A stretch of 64,000 nucleotides of DNA, from NCBI GenBank assembly GCA_030435675.1, contig CM059621.1:13578001-13642000 (forward strand), written 5' to 3'. The notes beneath the pieces were generated by a model. It had not been told where the DNA came from and did not search any database. It was given only the letters and a program-made list of their open reading frames with translations. Position numbers and translations under genes: made by a program. Shown here piece by piece: positions 34,684-47,001 of this stretch. Position 1 is the stretch's first letter. The number at the start of each line of letters is the position of its first letter. The DNA is from Steinernema hermaphroditum. Its lineage: Eukaryota > Nematoda > Chromadorea > Rhabditida > Steinernematidae.

Positions 34684-37600
34684 TGTTGACAGAGAAAAGA
34701 ATGAATGGTGCTTTGCTATAAAATAGAGCAGATTTTTTTTTTGCAAAAATCCTCATGTAGAAATACAGTATGCAAGATGAACTGTCTATCTGTCTATAGT
34801 CTCATCTTAACTGTCTGTGTGGCTCACTGCAAACTCACTTCATTTGTAATCGGTCGGGGTCCGTTGAAAGCCGCCCTAGGTCCGCATTTTGTCATCCGAC
34901 AAAGCCACACACGTTCATTTTTTTATGGCTGCAACTGCACCAAGGAAGTTTAAGTTTCCATCGATCGTTTGCGACACTCATTAAAGATTTTTTTGTTGAA
35001 AAATCATTCTTCTTCTTTTTTTTTCTTTCTTCTTTTCTTCAATGGCGCATTTAAGTTGGTGATAGAAGGGCGACCTATTCATAAGACCACCAATGCAATC
35101 CCATTATCTTCTACTCTATTGTTCTCAGGCGAACGCTGGAAAATTCTCACATTCATCGGATCCCTCGGAGAGGGATTTACAATGCACGTTTAACACCGCA
35201 ATATTTTCGTTTACATATTCGGCCATGCGCATTCGGTTTTTTTTTTGACTTTGCTGATGCCGCTCTTTCAGTGAAATATTTTTGCATTGCATTTTTGGAT
35301 AAAGTGTTCGTCGTCCAATTTTCATTTTTGCTATGCTGCCTTTGCTGTTTTTTTCTCCGCGCTCAAACTGTCCTGGAGAAGCTTGCTTTATAATCTCATG
35401 AAGGGCCTTAAATGTTTCCTTGTATGACGCAAGTCTTTCAAGGAAGCATTCAAAAACACGCAAGTCAGAAGTCTTTCATCCAAGTATCCTGGAAATAGCG
35501 CCAGTTCACGCAAAGCTTGACATGAATTCTACATTTTTGCGTGCTTCCACTTTTACTCGATGTCCAAAGGCCATTGACTCAGATCTTCGCATTCTTATTC
35601 CTGGTGATCCCATTTTTTCCGCGAGCCTTGGACAGGCAGAGGGGTTGATTCTGGACGAGGGCAGACGACGAAGTAAATGGGAATAGATAGAAAATTAATA
35701 TGGTGCGAAAGTTTAGTAAACAACTTGACGTTTTTGGTTCTTTTCTATTACTTTCTGCACTGACACTCGAATAAAGCTTCTATCGTTGGCATTTTTGTAG
35801 CTGTGCCTCTATGGCTGGAGATACCTGCGGATTCCTTTTTCTCCAACATCATCGGGTGGACTGCTTCTTTCCATTATTTGTAACTCCTTTTCCAAGTGGC
35901 TTCCTCAATGCAAGTCTCCAGAAACGTCTCTTAGCAAAAACTTGAAACGTGCCACTAAGCAAACAGAGCCGCAATCCGATGCGAGTGACCTCAGGGAGTC
36001 CCGTCCGATAAATAAACGGATGTCGCATTCCAAGTAGAGTGGACTCCACTTCAATTTAGTAGCCGCATACAGAGACCTCACGTAGACGGGCATTTCTGAT
36101 TTGATTAGGAGCGCTCTTCGAAAAGAAACATGGGTCAAAATCTTTTTCCTTTTTTTCCAAAATTTCCCTTGTGGACTAGGAGGAACTTCAAGGGCTCAAA
36201 AACACGCAAGAATCTTTGTTTTGGTGATTTTGCTGCGTAAAATGAAAAGGAGCAATTTTTCTAAATGTGACTCTGTCCAAGGCGCACAATGAATTCTTGC
36301 GCGATTACGAGTAATTATAGAAAATCGGTCATTCGTCTTTTGTTTCTGGTTTCCCGTGACGTAAATCATTCAAATCTTTCTTCGACTTTCCAGGCTACTT
36401 TTGGTTTCAAACGGCCAATCGCATACTGTAGTTTCAAATCTCATTTTATTTTTGAGTTTCCGCCTTGTCGTCTATAGTCCATCGTTGTTTTATACGCAGT
36501 GATAATACGTGTATTCCATTTAGTTGTGGTTCAGCCTAACTAAAAATCTCCCTATAAACGCGGAGCTTCGTGTGTTGCCTGATCCGTAAACGCTCGGTAC
36601 AAGCCGCAGTTCAGTTCCGTTCAATCCTGGAACTGTGCGAGTGTGTATGGCAGTTTCTTCGGGGCCAATACAGTTCTTTAGAATGCGTGACGACGACGCA
36701 TTTACCCACAAAAAGATGTGCAAATTTACCATTCTGTCCTTTATAAATAGTCCGAGTCCATTTTTGGCGGTGAGAGTGTCCTCCAACATTTTTTCACGTC
36801 TTCCACATTATTAGCAACTTTTTATCCGATGTCCGAAAAGAGAAGTTGGGGGTTCAACGATGAAGACATCCTCCGTCTGTATGTTTTTCGGTGTATCGCA
36901 AGACGAAATGCCTTTAATCCATGAAATAAAGTCGTATAAGTCGCAAGCTCTTCTGGAAAAAGAATCATGCTTCATATTCCCAAATCACAGCTGATGGAGA
37001 TGCCTGTGATTTTTGTGCATGGCTAGGGCGATCTTCCTGATCTAAATGAGGCTGCAGAAGTACTTCCAAATATCTAAAACAATTCATCTCTTGATCTAAC
37101 TTTCAAGTTTTAAGTTTAAGATCATATAAAGTAAAGAGTACAAAAGAGACCATCAAATGCTTAAACCTGAGAGCTGCTTTGAAGGCCAGTTGGATTTTTG
37201 GTGATCGTAAAATATGGTTCTCACTGCGATCTGCCTTTTTTCTTTTACATTCTTCTTTTTTTTCGTTTAATAATTTTTTAAAATTTCAGATTGTTTCTCA
37301 TGTTTATTTTTCCGTGTACTCCGATGAAGACAAGCCCCTCCTCTGCTTTGCACCCCCAACAGCTCACCTTCCGGCGTCCCAAAATAACGCACCAAGTCAC
37401 TTCCCGTTTCCCCATTTGGCCCATTGTGACGCACTCTCAATGTGTCGTTTCTTCACGGATCGTCAACTCTTACGCGCCTCGTTCACTTTCGGCGACTCTA
37501 GCCTAATGCACCGGCGGACACCCTCCAAAACATCTTATTATAGCCTCTGCCGACCCACTCGACGCAGACCTAATTTATTCTCCACTCTTCGCGCCCTAAA

Positions 37601-38965
37601 ACATTCTGTTTACTCCGCTCTCTGCAGCCTCGAAAAGTCCGTCAGTTATAATTTGTTTGATCTGTAATCCAAGCGTCCTCTCTGCAGGGTGGTCGGACCA
37701 CGCGGCTCCCACCAGAGTCACGCTTTAGGGCCAGGCGCTATTTCGGGTGCTCTCACTCCTCAATCTTGGCGTCCCGAAGGGGCCATGACAGGGGGAATAA
37801 AAAAGAAAGAATTGAATGGAAGCGAGGGGAAATTTGTAGCAAAACTGAAAATAGGGGCCAAAAACTACTTCCCGGAATGGGGAGAGTTGAAAAATTGGAT
37901 AATTTATAGCTGGGGAGCGCTGGAACAAGCCGGAAGGAGATGTGGAAAAGAATGTATCCTTTTTGAAGTTCGAAAAAACAAGGGTTGCCACCCTACTGTC
38001 TGGCTTTATGATGCTTAGACTTTAGACTAGAGATTCCGGATCAAGCGGTGAGCACATCGTCAGACTTGGTCGCGAATCTTCTAGAAGGTTTCTGCTGTAG
38101 ACGGTGGAAGTCGCGGCGGGACCAAACTTTGAACATGGCGGCGACTCGTAGATTTCATTGCTTCGGTTGCTGTTGATAGACCGACTTGTTGCTTTCATTT
38201 GTGTTGGCGGCGATCGGTCGGTTCTCTCAGAAATGACTTGACTGAGCGGTCGTTCTTGGCCATCGTTGTTGGCACCGAACCCAGAAGAAGCCGGCGATAG
38301 CGGTATGTGATTTTGTGCTTCTTCGTGCCTGTGAACCGTCCTGCATGGCGCCATTTATTCGTTGAAATTGAGTGAGCAGTCGTTCTTTTAATGATCGCCC
38401 CTTTCCAATTGTACGACTTAATAGACCCTTTGTTTATCACACCAAGTCAGTGCCAAGCTTCTTGGCCATTATTTCCCGAAGTTGCAATCCCACGAAAACG
38501 CCGCCGACCAAATAAGTCCGTGAAACGATGAAAAATTGATATCTCGAGAAACTTATAAATAGTCGTCATTTATCAGGGAGGACCACTCGCTGACAAACAG
38601 CATTATTCTCGGAACCTCTTCCGATCTCGGTCCCCGACTTCAGAGCATCAGAGGTCCCTTCAATCTTCTTTTCCCCGAACCTTTCTCGGCCACAAACAGG
38701 AAAGTAATTTCCACCGTAGCCCTCTTCTCAACGTTTATTACTTGTCCGCCTCTCCTCCCACGCGCCTTCCGATGCAATATATAATCGTTCCTCCGGGGCC
38801 AATTCGCGCCCGCAGAAGCACTCCTTCGCGTCGTTCCTTAAATTGGGATATGAGACAAGTTTGGATTGACAGCGGGCGGCGGCAAAAAGGGACTCCGAGG
38901 GGCGAGGGGAGGGGCGCCGGAGGTCGAAGACGTCACCGACTCCTCCCCGACTGCCTTGGAGAATA

Positions 38966-39100
38966 CTATACCCGCGGCGATGATGTCACGCGAGGGAATA
39001 AAAGGGCCTGGTCAGGGGAGGGCCAGAGCAGTCTTGGAGCGCGTCACCTTCGTGAAGTTGCCTTGTCCCCGTTGCTGAAGGGCTCCGTTTCAGATAGACG
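38966..39100 (+). promoter_or_regulatory. Probable promoter/outron of flp-18
   Basis: A CRE-like TGATGTCA (38981-38988) and a TATA-like AATAAAAG (38997-39004) lie about 100 bases upstream of the flp-18 ATG, and a GTTTCAG acceptor ends at 39093, eight bases before it. The acceptor suggests spliced-leader addition. A CRE-type site upstream of a neuropeptide gene is plausible but unproven. Confidence 0.4.
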
Positions 39101-42100
39101 ATGCTGGGTCACCTGAACGAGATCGCCGTCTTCGGATTCGTCACACTCCTCTCTCTCGCGCTCGTCTCCGCCGATGCCGACTCGTCAGGTAAGGGTTACG
39201 GTATCGAAATCGATCTGTGATCCCGAGTTCCTGACCACATGACATTATGCGCCAAATCTCTAAGGTCTATTCAAAGCTAACTGACGAAAGAAGCTGAGGG
39301 TGATTTTACATTCTAAAATAGGTCACATTGTTGACAACAAGTCCGTCGAAGTTGTTGCAGTCAAATGCGTTCTTTGACAGAGATCCAAAAACGCCCAAAA
39401 ATAGACTGTTTACTATATTGTGATGTTCTCATGTCATATTGTTGCTCAAGAAGTGGAAAGGTTACAGTAATACATCTACAAATAGCCTTGTTTAGAAAAC
39501 ATAGCTCATTCAAAATTATGTGTTTTTGAACAGGTCAACTATCAAAGGCATAAATGTGCAATGAACCATCAAAAGCACAAAGATCTAAGGACTTTTGGGT
39601 GGAGAAAGATACAGTCTATTCCAAACTGTCTTGAGAATCATTGCGAAAGATTTTCATTTGTGATCGGTTGCGAACGGTTCAACGCCAGCCTCAGCCCACG
39701 TTTTGTCTGCTGTCTGAAGCCGACCGCTCTATGTATGTTTCTCTGTTGTGGAGCTCAGAAACCGTCATATCTCCTCATTCTTTTCGCCTTTTTAATATTT
39801 TCTTCTGTATAGAAAGTTGAATATTCCTATGTCTCATGATCACCCATCTTTGTCCACACTGTATCATTCACCACCAGGATTTGGGGGCGACGAACAAGGC
39901 CAAAAACAATTTTCTTAACGCCGGGAAGTAAAAAATCCGATCCGAAAAAAGGAGGCGCCTAACAACCCCTGGGACCAAGGGGTCAGAAAACACTTCTTGA
40001 ACATGACGAATTGTCGTTCTGATGACGGAAAGACGGGGAAAAACAGTGATATCCCCGGATGTGGCAGAAACGGTATATGCATTTCGTTTTATGACAGCGC
40101 ATAACATCGCGGTGAGAGGAAATTAGAGACCGGAAGATCCGGTCTTATGACACTTTAAGTGGTTATGACGCGCTATAAATTTCACTTCCTTGCACCTCTC
40201 ATCACCTCAACGAGCGCCCACTCATCACCGTCTCTGCGTGCTAGACGTTGTTTTTGCGCAGAAATAATATTCAAATCGCGTTGATGGGCAAATGGGAAAT
40301 TCGGCGGAACTTGTTGACTGCTTCCGCTGTCAAAACATCAAATAAAAAGCGGCGTCTTGACTCGGCGGCGTCGACAAGATTGAGGCGCCTCGTCAATCAA
40401 CTTAATGAAACATCGCTTGTCTTCTGCTTGTCTAAAGTGCCGACGTTTCAGATGCCGCCGCAGCGTCGAAATTGGAGTACTTCTTGGACGTTCCGAAGGA
40501 GGGCGGAGACGACATGATGCCGTTGGAGAGACCTACGTGGTACGACCCCGAAGCCTACGATACCGTCAAGCGGGGTGAGTATACGATAAAAGGAAACGGG
40601 GAGAGAGCTAAGAACTTGTCTCAAAGAAGGCTTTGAGTCGTCAAAGAAAACAAGGGTATAGCAAAATAACTGTAAATGTCTACTGAGGACCAGTGAGACT
40701 GTCTGTATGACACAAAGTGAATGTGTCTGTTTGATAGACAAACAATGTACACAAGCGGTTGGAAACCGACCGATTTCACAATGGTCTGCTTTCCATTGTC
40801 TGTAGCGGCTGTTTATCAGACAGACAAGGAGCACGGTCACTATAGGATCCGTTTGTCTTCGCATAAATGTTAGTTGGTTTGAATTGAAAATTATGATCGA
40901 AAAGTCAGTCCTAAAGCCTACCGCGCATTGCTGTCTATGCACTCTAGAACATAAATCTGCATCTTTCATTGCATGTAGTTCTTTGACTTATATGCTACAT
41001 ATTTAAATTATGGTCATGATCGACCTCAATCTGCAGGCTGTAGGCGTTGCTATCTAAATGCTTCCACGTTCATCCGATGTTAATCTAATTGTTTTGAGAC
41101 TAAACTTGGAATTCGATCGAATAAATGACGAGGGGTAACCATAAAACGTAATTACGGAAATTGAATCCTCCACGTTTCCGGGTTAGAGGCGGAAAAGCAA
41201 ATTAGAAAAGTTTATAGGTTTGATTTACATCGCCGTCATTCACCCGTTTTTCAATATGATTTACGGTATCGTGCTGATCATGTGGAACGATAGGACATAC
41301 CAAGAGTGCTCGTTAGTCGAAAAGACATCGAATCCTTCCTCTTTTTCAAAGCGCCACTCTGTTTACTCGTACGCCAAAACCATAGCAAACAAACAGCCAT
41401 AAAACGCTTAAATTTATGAGGCCAAGTTCCGTCTCGAGTTCAAGCCCTCACCACGAAATTGGCGCCCAGATGGGTCCCCCTTTTGCAGAAATCCTCAATC
41501 CTGGTTAGTCACAAACTCTTCATAGAAAAGCAATGGAAACTTTCCATGGAAACTCAGCAGATTGGGCCAATAAGGCACATTAGCGCCTCGCGCGATTTTC
41601 TGCAGATTTGGACCTTTGATGTGAGAGCCGTTTAGAAACGTGATTTATTTATGGGGAAGTAGCAAGTCTCTTATTAGATTATCCTTTCCGAAAAAGACTC
41701 ATTTCCTACGGGCATAAAGGCCTCTCTTACAAGAAGTTGTTTTGCAGCGATAGGCGACGAGACTTCGATGCCGGGAGTGCTGCGGTTCGGGAAACGAGGA
41801 CAATCGTTCGTCCGCTTCGGACGCCTCGACAAGAAGGAGATGCCCGGAGTGCTCCGGTTCGGAAAGCGTGGTGAGAAGAAGGCCGTTCCGGGTGAGTTTC
41901 GAGTAAATTGCAAATCGAATTTTCCGCATTTTGGAAGGAGTTGGTTAGACAGACCTTCAGAGTTCGGGTCTAAAGACATCCAGTAATTTCTTGTTTTCCA
42001 CCCATTTGGCGCATCTTCCCAAGAGGAATGATCCAAAGGAACAAGCACTATCGTAACTCTTCTCTTCGACTTGATCTATGTTCTTTTTTCTATCAAATTG

Positions 42101-42499
42101 GCCCTTCCTGCATGGTAAATTGCGTGAAAAATGCGGTCCAAAACGTCATTTCACATTTGCATAGAGCACAAACCAGCATGTTTTCTATTTTCCAATCAAA
42201 ACACAAATTCGTTACACTAATGTGAGGCGTAGGCGAAAAAGAGTCAAACCACCTCAACTAAATTCGTAGGGGGCAAAATTCAGCTGTGACTCGATCCGCC
42301 TTGATAACCACCCTCATCCCGTCTGTTCATTGCAGGTGTGCTTCGATTCGGCAAACGCGAGATCCCGGGCGTCCTCCGCTTCGGGAAGCGCGACGACATC
42401 CCCGGCGTCCTCCGGTTCGGCAAGAAATCCGAGATGCCCGGAGTGCTCCGATTTGGCAAGCGCAACGTTCCCGGCGTTCTCCGTTTCGGCCGAAAGTGA
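39101..42499 (+). CDS. flp-18: FMRFamide-like neuropeptide precursor, flp-18 orthologue
   Basis: Four exons: 39101-39188, 40452-40574, 41748-41891, 42336-42499; all introns are phase 1; 172 residues. A signal peptide (residues 1-26) is followed by a spacer exon and then eight amidated-peptide units separated by KR, KK or R cleavage sites. Seven contain PGVLRFG (preceded by SM, EM, AV, EI, DI, EM and NV) and one is SFVRFG. Each Gly would donate the C-terminal amide. The EMPGVLRF signature identifies nematode flp-18, whose peptides act on NPY/RF-amide-type GPCRs and are released from dense-core vesicles of neurons. Intron 3 interrupts a peptide between Gly and Val, so the AVPGVLRF peptide exists only after splicing. 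Introns 1 (1263 nt) and 2 (1173 nt) are far longer than the local norm and may hold neuronal enhancers. Polyadenylation signal AATAAA lies near 42611. Confidence 0.95.
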
Positions 42500-42939
42500 A
42501 CCCTCGAAGAAGAAGACAGCGACATTCCGACGGCGACTCTCCCTTCCTTCTCCACGCCCTCTCCCCCGAAATCATGAGTTCTATACAGTTTGAGATCGCT
42601 TTGAGTGATTAATAAATATTGTTAGTGTACGGTGACGCGAGATGGATGTAGAGCTGCAAGTTGACAACCAATAAACTTTGTGAACAGAGAGGGGGTGGAC
42701 ATGGTGAGAACGTGTGGATAATGGAGACGGACAGACTCCCACAACAGGGACACATGCCGATCAAAGTTCAAGAATCGGAAACGTGCCTTCGCTCTCCTGC
42801 AGAACACAAGCACACACCTAAACGTCAGAGGCAAACACATGAAGTGGAGCAACGCACATGCTTGCCACCTGCTGGGATCAAATTATCTCGGCGCCTTCTC
42901 CATCGCCAGCCCGTTCCAGAGATCGGAGTCCCTCCAGAA

Positions 42940-44571
42940 ATGGACGACTGGATCGGCCTCGACTTCTCCGTTCTCCGCGGGATTCGCGCGCCCCACCGTA
43001 CACTCAGGGTCGGCGCCTTCGACTTTGATCCCGACGCCATCAACTGCTTCCGGAATCTGCCCTCCAGGCCCTGTTCCCGACCAGGCGCCCACATCGAGAT
43101 CATTTCGATGGTTCTCGAGATGCTGGGCTGGAACTGGACGATGGTGAGGGTGTCCCCCCCCCCTACAAGCCTATCCCAGAGAGTTCAGGTCGACCTCGGC
43201 GCTGAGTACGGTATTGAGAGGACCGACTTCGGAGAGCTCCAAACGAATGGTTCTTTCACGGGCGTCATGGGTCTTCTGCAGAGCGAGAAAATCGACATTT
43301 TTGGACTGGCGATGCGGATAACTCCGAGTAGACTGCGGGCCGCGGCCTTCTCGTACCCCATTCTTATCAACACGGTAGCCACAAGTCAAAACCTCAAGAT
43401 ATTCGCCTTCTAGCAAGTGTACATCGCCGAGGCGTCCAAAGGAGTCGACTTTCGCTACTTCATGTTCAGCGTGGTTTCGCTGAACGTGTGGCTCGTCATC
43501 CTCTTCGCGATCATCATCCTCTCCGGAATTCAGACGGTGATTTCGGTCTTCGAAGACACCTACAAGAAGTCGTTCTTTGAGAACAGCACTCGCGCGGCCA
43601 TGGTGAGTATCGTTGCCGATTCTCGTGCAAGGGTACGGTATTCAAGACTCGATTTTACCACATAAATTGTTATCTGTTCTCTTCAGGAAACACTCGGCAT
43701 GTTCCTGCGCCAGCGGGGCAGCAACCCGAGGTCCCACACGGAAATGGTGCTCCAGGGCGGAGTGCTCCTCGCGATGGTGGTCACCTACGTCTACTACCAA
43801 TCGGCGATGAACTCCAAGTTGACCGCTCCTTCGAAACCGGTCGTTCCCTTCAGGACCCAGAGCCAGCTCTTCGACCTGATGGACCAAAATAAGGCGCACC
43901 TCTTCTACCCCGTCAACGCCACCATGGAATGTTCGAACAAGGAGAACTGCGAGAGGGAGCCGGGGGTGCTCCAGAGGAATCCGCTCCGTGTGGTGCCCGA
44001 CGACGAGGCGACGTCGCGGAGGGAGTTCGAGAGCGGCGGCGTCTACATCGCCACCCACGACATCGACCTTCTTCCTTTCGAAGTCAGCTGGTACGACCGG
44101 AAGGAGAAAACGATCATGATCAAGGATCCTAACGGCCTCCACTTCTACATGGGCTTCGCCTTCAGTCTCAAGAACGCCATCTACAAGAACGTCTTCAATC
44201 GGGCGCTCATCAAGATCCTCCCCGGCATCCCGAGGATTATGATGGGCCCCGGCTACCACAATTTCAAGAGGAACTACTTTAGCACGATGAAGATGAGGAA
44301 ACAGACGCTCACCTTCCAGAACCACCTACAGCAGCTCTTCCTCACCTTCTCCATCGGGTGCGCCATCTCGATCGCTGCGTTTCTCCTGGAACTCCTCGTC
44401 CACAGGTCCGGCATCAACGCGATCGTCTCGAGGAAGTTCGACGAGAAGATCTCCGGAGTGTACTTCAGAGGAGTCAGGAAGCTGAGCTGGTTCCCGGGCT
44501 ACAGTAACCCGAACGCCGATCGAGTTCAGCTGAGCAAATATGAAAATTGCAGCAATGTGGACAGGTTCTAG
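42940..44571 (+). CDS. Divergent ionotropic glutamate receptor/IR-like channel
   Basis: Exons 42940-43143, 43189-43374, 43414-43602 and 43687-44571 total 488 codons including the stop, all phase 0. The product is a ligand-gated-channel-type membrane protein lacking the large amino-terminal domain. S1 is RTLRVGAFDFDP...GAEYGIERTDFGELQTNGSFTGVMGLL...IDIFGLAMRITP. M1 is about residues 138-165. An M3-like segment GGVLLAMVVTYVYYQSAMNSKL follows, then S2 and M4 (LFLTFSIGCAISIAAFLLELL). The M3 signature of classical receptors (SYTANLAAF) is replaced by YYQSAMNSKLT, and no clear pore loop is visible. That fits the nematode IR-like group rather than AMPA/NMDA-type receptors. The start at 42940 follows a CCCTCCAG acceptor. 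No signal peptide is visible, so a first exon may be missing upstream. Confidence 0.8.
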
Positions 44572-45106
44572 ATATCGTGTACTGTTGGCAGAGAAGGGGA
44601 AATACAAGCAGATTTCATTGCGATATTTTGAATTGATCCAATAAAATAGCGCTTCTCGAGTAAAGGGAAAGAACCACACAGAAAACTCAATTAAAAGGCA
44701 GAGCAACCATCGTGTTGGGAGCCATTCACATTTGAGCGAAGTGCAGGGTTTGAATCCGGATTATCTTCGAGAAGTTCTTAAGCCTATCGCTATTGAAGGT
44801 CGTGTTGAATGCAAGACAAGGATCGTGTTATACGGTGCCGTTCAAAAAAAGCTCAATCCTGTGCTTTCGAGGGTCTCGAAACGATCGTTTCCACAAATAC
44901 GGCGACATCGAGAGCGCGAGCGTTCATTTCCTGTCGACGGTGCATCGACATGAATAGGGATCGTTCATTCGTGAACTCGTTCAAACCGCTCGTCTTCATG
45001 GATCCTTTTTTGACGTTAAACGATGCTTGCGCGTTGTTCGCGCCGTATCCTAATATCAAATTACATGAATTAATTTATTTAATTAACGAGTTTGATGTGA
45101 TTTCAG

Positions 45107-45693
45107 ATGGGCGACAATCTCACTCAAATCCAGGACCTGGTCAATGACCTCGCCAACTTACTGTGTAACTCCATTGGCGTTTTGCAAGCTGTAGCACCAC
45201 CTGTTACAGTCGGCGAAGAGACTGAGGTATAATTGTTTACTCAATTCCTAGCGGCATTTGCGACCGCTTTGTATAACATTTTGCTGGACGAATGCAGTTT
45301 AGTCTGTAGACCAAAGGCAACATCAGTCTGCAAATGACGGCGCCTGCTTGTCTGGTCTGTAATAATGTGTCTTGATTTCGACTTATGTTCCTTCTTCGTT
45401 CCTCATCCACGCCTTTTCAGGTAATCCAAAGGGAACAACAATCGCAGCATTTTGCACATGGAATCGCCCAAGTCACGAGGGATATCGACGCGGTCGTGGA
45501 TTCACTCGATCTGGACGGCGCGGAAGACCGAGAGACCGCAGAGAAAAGAATCGCTGAACTGGAACAACAACGCGCCGAGTCGGTCAAGGATTTGGAGAAA
45601 GTGACGAGCCAAGCCGAGGCTATGCTGGAGAAGATCACTTCAAGACTGGGCGACATTGCGGAGGTGCAACTCGAGTCCCGTCCATCCGCCTGA
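45107..45693 (+). CDS. mdt-21: Mediator complex subunit MED21
   Basis: Exons 45107-45226 and 45421-45693; 130 residues. The N-terminus MGDNLTQIQDLVNDLANLLCNSIGVLQ matches the MED21 core (start, TQxQD, and the LxxLxCNxIGVLQ helix). It is followed by a PP-containing loop, and the second exon has a long coiled coil (IAQVTRDIDAVVDSL...). MED21 pairs with MED7 in the middle module of Mediator, which bridges activators and RNA polymerase II in the nucleus. GATTTCAG is directly adjacent to the ATG, giving a typical trans-spliced start with no 5' UTR of its own. AATAAATATG follows the stop by about 60 bases. Confidence 0.88.
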
Positions 45694-45759
45694 ATCCGAT
45701 GTCCTTTCCATCTTCTTAATTTGATATATAATTTGTGAATGTATTGTGATATGAATAAA

Positions 45760-46620
45760 TATGTAAATTTCTTGTCTTTTCTTTGTTCTTCCGCCAGATT
45801 TCGATGTAGCTATATTATATCTAGATGCAGAGAAGAGCGAAAGTGTATGCTGATTTGCCGATGAGTTTTGCTTGACAAGGCAAATGGTAATACCATAATC
45901 TCCCGCGCGATCCTCAGGGCGCTCCCGGTGCAGTTCTCGCGCCGAATACCGTATTCTCAACCTTTTTCCATTGTTGTTTCCGCATTTTCCGCGGTTTTGC
46001 GAACCTTTCAGCAAACGCGCGTACCGATGAGGCAGAGTGCGAGATGGTTGACCAAAACCTTGTCGTGGAACCAGTTGGACAGCGTATTTAACGCCACTGA
46101 GAAACGCTTCCAAGACCGATGGCTGAGCTCTTGAGTGGCTTACGACGCATTTCTCGCTAGCCATTGCGCGTAGCGCGTTTAATTCCAGGTATTGACTGGC
46201 CTAATCCAAGCAAAGAATGCCAGTCGACGATAAGCCGGAAAACCTACTTATTCAGAACTCATCTCCATTCGTGTCAGGTCTCTCTGAACAAGATAGTAAG
46301 CATCTTCATCCAGATTTGAACATTTTTGCCATCGCTGCATACGAGTACTACGGTTTTTGGACTGTTCCAGGCTCTCCACTGCGTGATATAATGTTTCTGT
46401 GCTCTACAAGGGCCTAAGCTGTGTAATCGAGCAAAATAACGAAAAAAAACGTTGATACGACGCTTGCAAACCGCTATCGCCCTTGTTTACTTTAATTGTC
46501 AATCAGTTATAATCGTTTTATCCCTGAGTCCTTGTCCAGCGCTGCTCTAGTTTATCCGCGTTTTGTCGAGATGACGAGCGCGATCATTTCAGTTTCACAT
46601 TCATGTAGACGTTCTATTTC
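45760..46620. other. Intergenic between MED21 and TAF13, no supported gene
   Basis: Two plus-strand frames (45868-46134 and 46217-46417) look mildly protein-like, but the exon borders that would join them lead to stops, and neither matches a family I know. The gap is too long for a typical nematode operon spacer, although both flanking genes are in the same orientation and each has a TTTCAG directly before its ATG. Confidence 0.35.
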
Positions 46621-46622
46621 AG

Positions 46623-46916
46623 ATGGATCTCCGAGAAGAGCTCGTCGTTCTCTTCCAGGCCTGCGGTGGACAGAAGGAGCCGCTGAAAGAATCCGTCGAC
46701 GAGTTGGAACGCTGCTTGATGCAGTTCCTGACGCACTTTCTGCAGCGCGCGTTGAACATCGGAAAGCCGGGCAAGATCGGCCTCGACGACATCTACTACT
46801 TCGTACGCCGTGACGCTGTGAAGTTCCAGCGGATTCGGGAATTGCTGTTGAATCAGGAACGACTGAAGTACTCCTCGTCGTCAAATGCGAATCCTAGTGA
46901 AGCCACGACTTTGTGA
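46623..46916 (+). CDS. taf-13: TFIID subunit TAF13
   Basis: A single exon of 97 residues. The histone fold typical of TAF13 is clear: ESVDELERCLMQFLTHFLQRA, then IGKPGKIGLDDIYYFVRRD and AVKFQRIRELLLNQERLK. TAF13 dimerises with TAF11 in TFIID and contacts TBP at promoters. The length is normal for a compact TAF13, with a short serine/asparagine tail. A TCTATTTCAG acceptor touches the ATG, indicating trans-splicing. It lies 930 bp downstream of MED21 on the same strand, so two RNA polymerase II pre-initiation factors are neighbours. Confidence 0.85.
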   Translation: MDLREELVVLFQACGGQKEPLKESVDELERCLMQFLTHFLQRALNIGKPGKIGLDDIYYFVRRDAVKFQRIRELLLNQERLKYSSSSNANPSEATTL

Positions 46917-47001
46917 ATGTACGTTGTTGTAAAGAATTACTTGTTTCTAAATGTTCTTTTATTGCACTCCGACTAATTTTAGACAACATGTGAATTCCAC
47001 T

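Larger units (their letters stand above)
29370..38965. other. Large gene-poor region
   Basis: Only two weak coding candidates (32026-32394 and 33547-33873, listed separately), a GC-rich island at 30110-30620 and dispersed repeats are seen. The block 31.6-33.9 kb is strongly AT-rich; polypyrimidine tracts occur near 35010-35040. No RNA gene was recognised. Confidence 0.4.

Noticed and set aside
35125..35463. A 112-codon minus-strand frame with protein-like composition
   Set aside because: No ATG at its start, no acceptor at the expected place and no family match. It may be chance or a relic.
37179..37667. A 162-codon plus-strand frame
   Set aside because: The translation has biased composition (Phe, Ser, Leu), no domain, and no start context or splice support. 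It lies in pyrimidine-rich sequence that avoids stops by composition.
45868..46417. Two mildly protein-like frames between MED21 and TAF13
   Set aside because: Tested joins through candidate splice sites run into stops. No start or domain was recognised.
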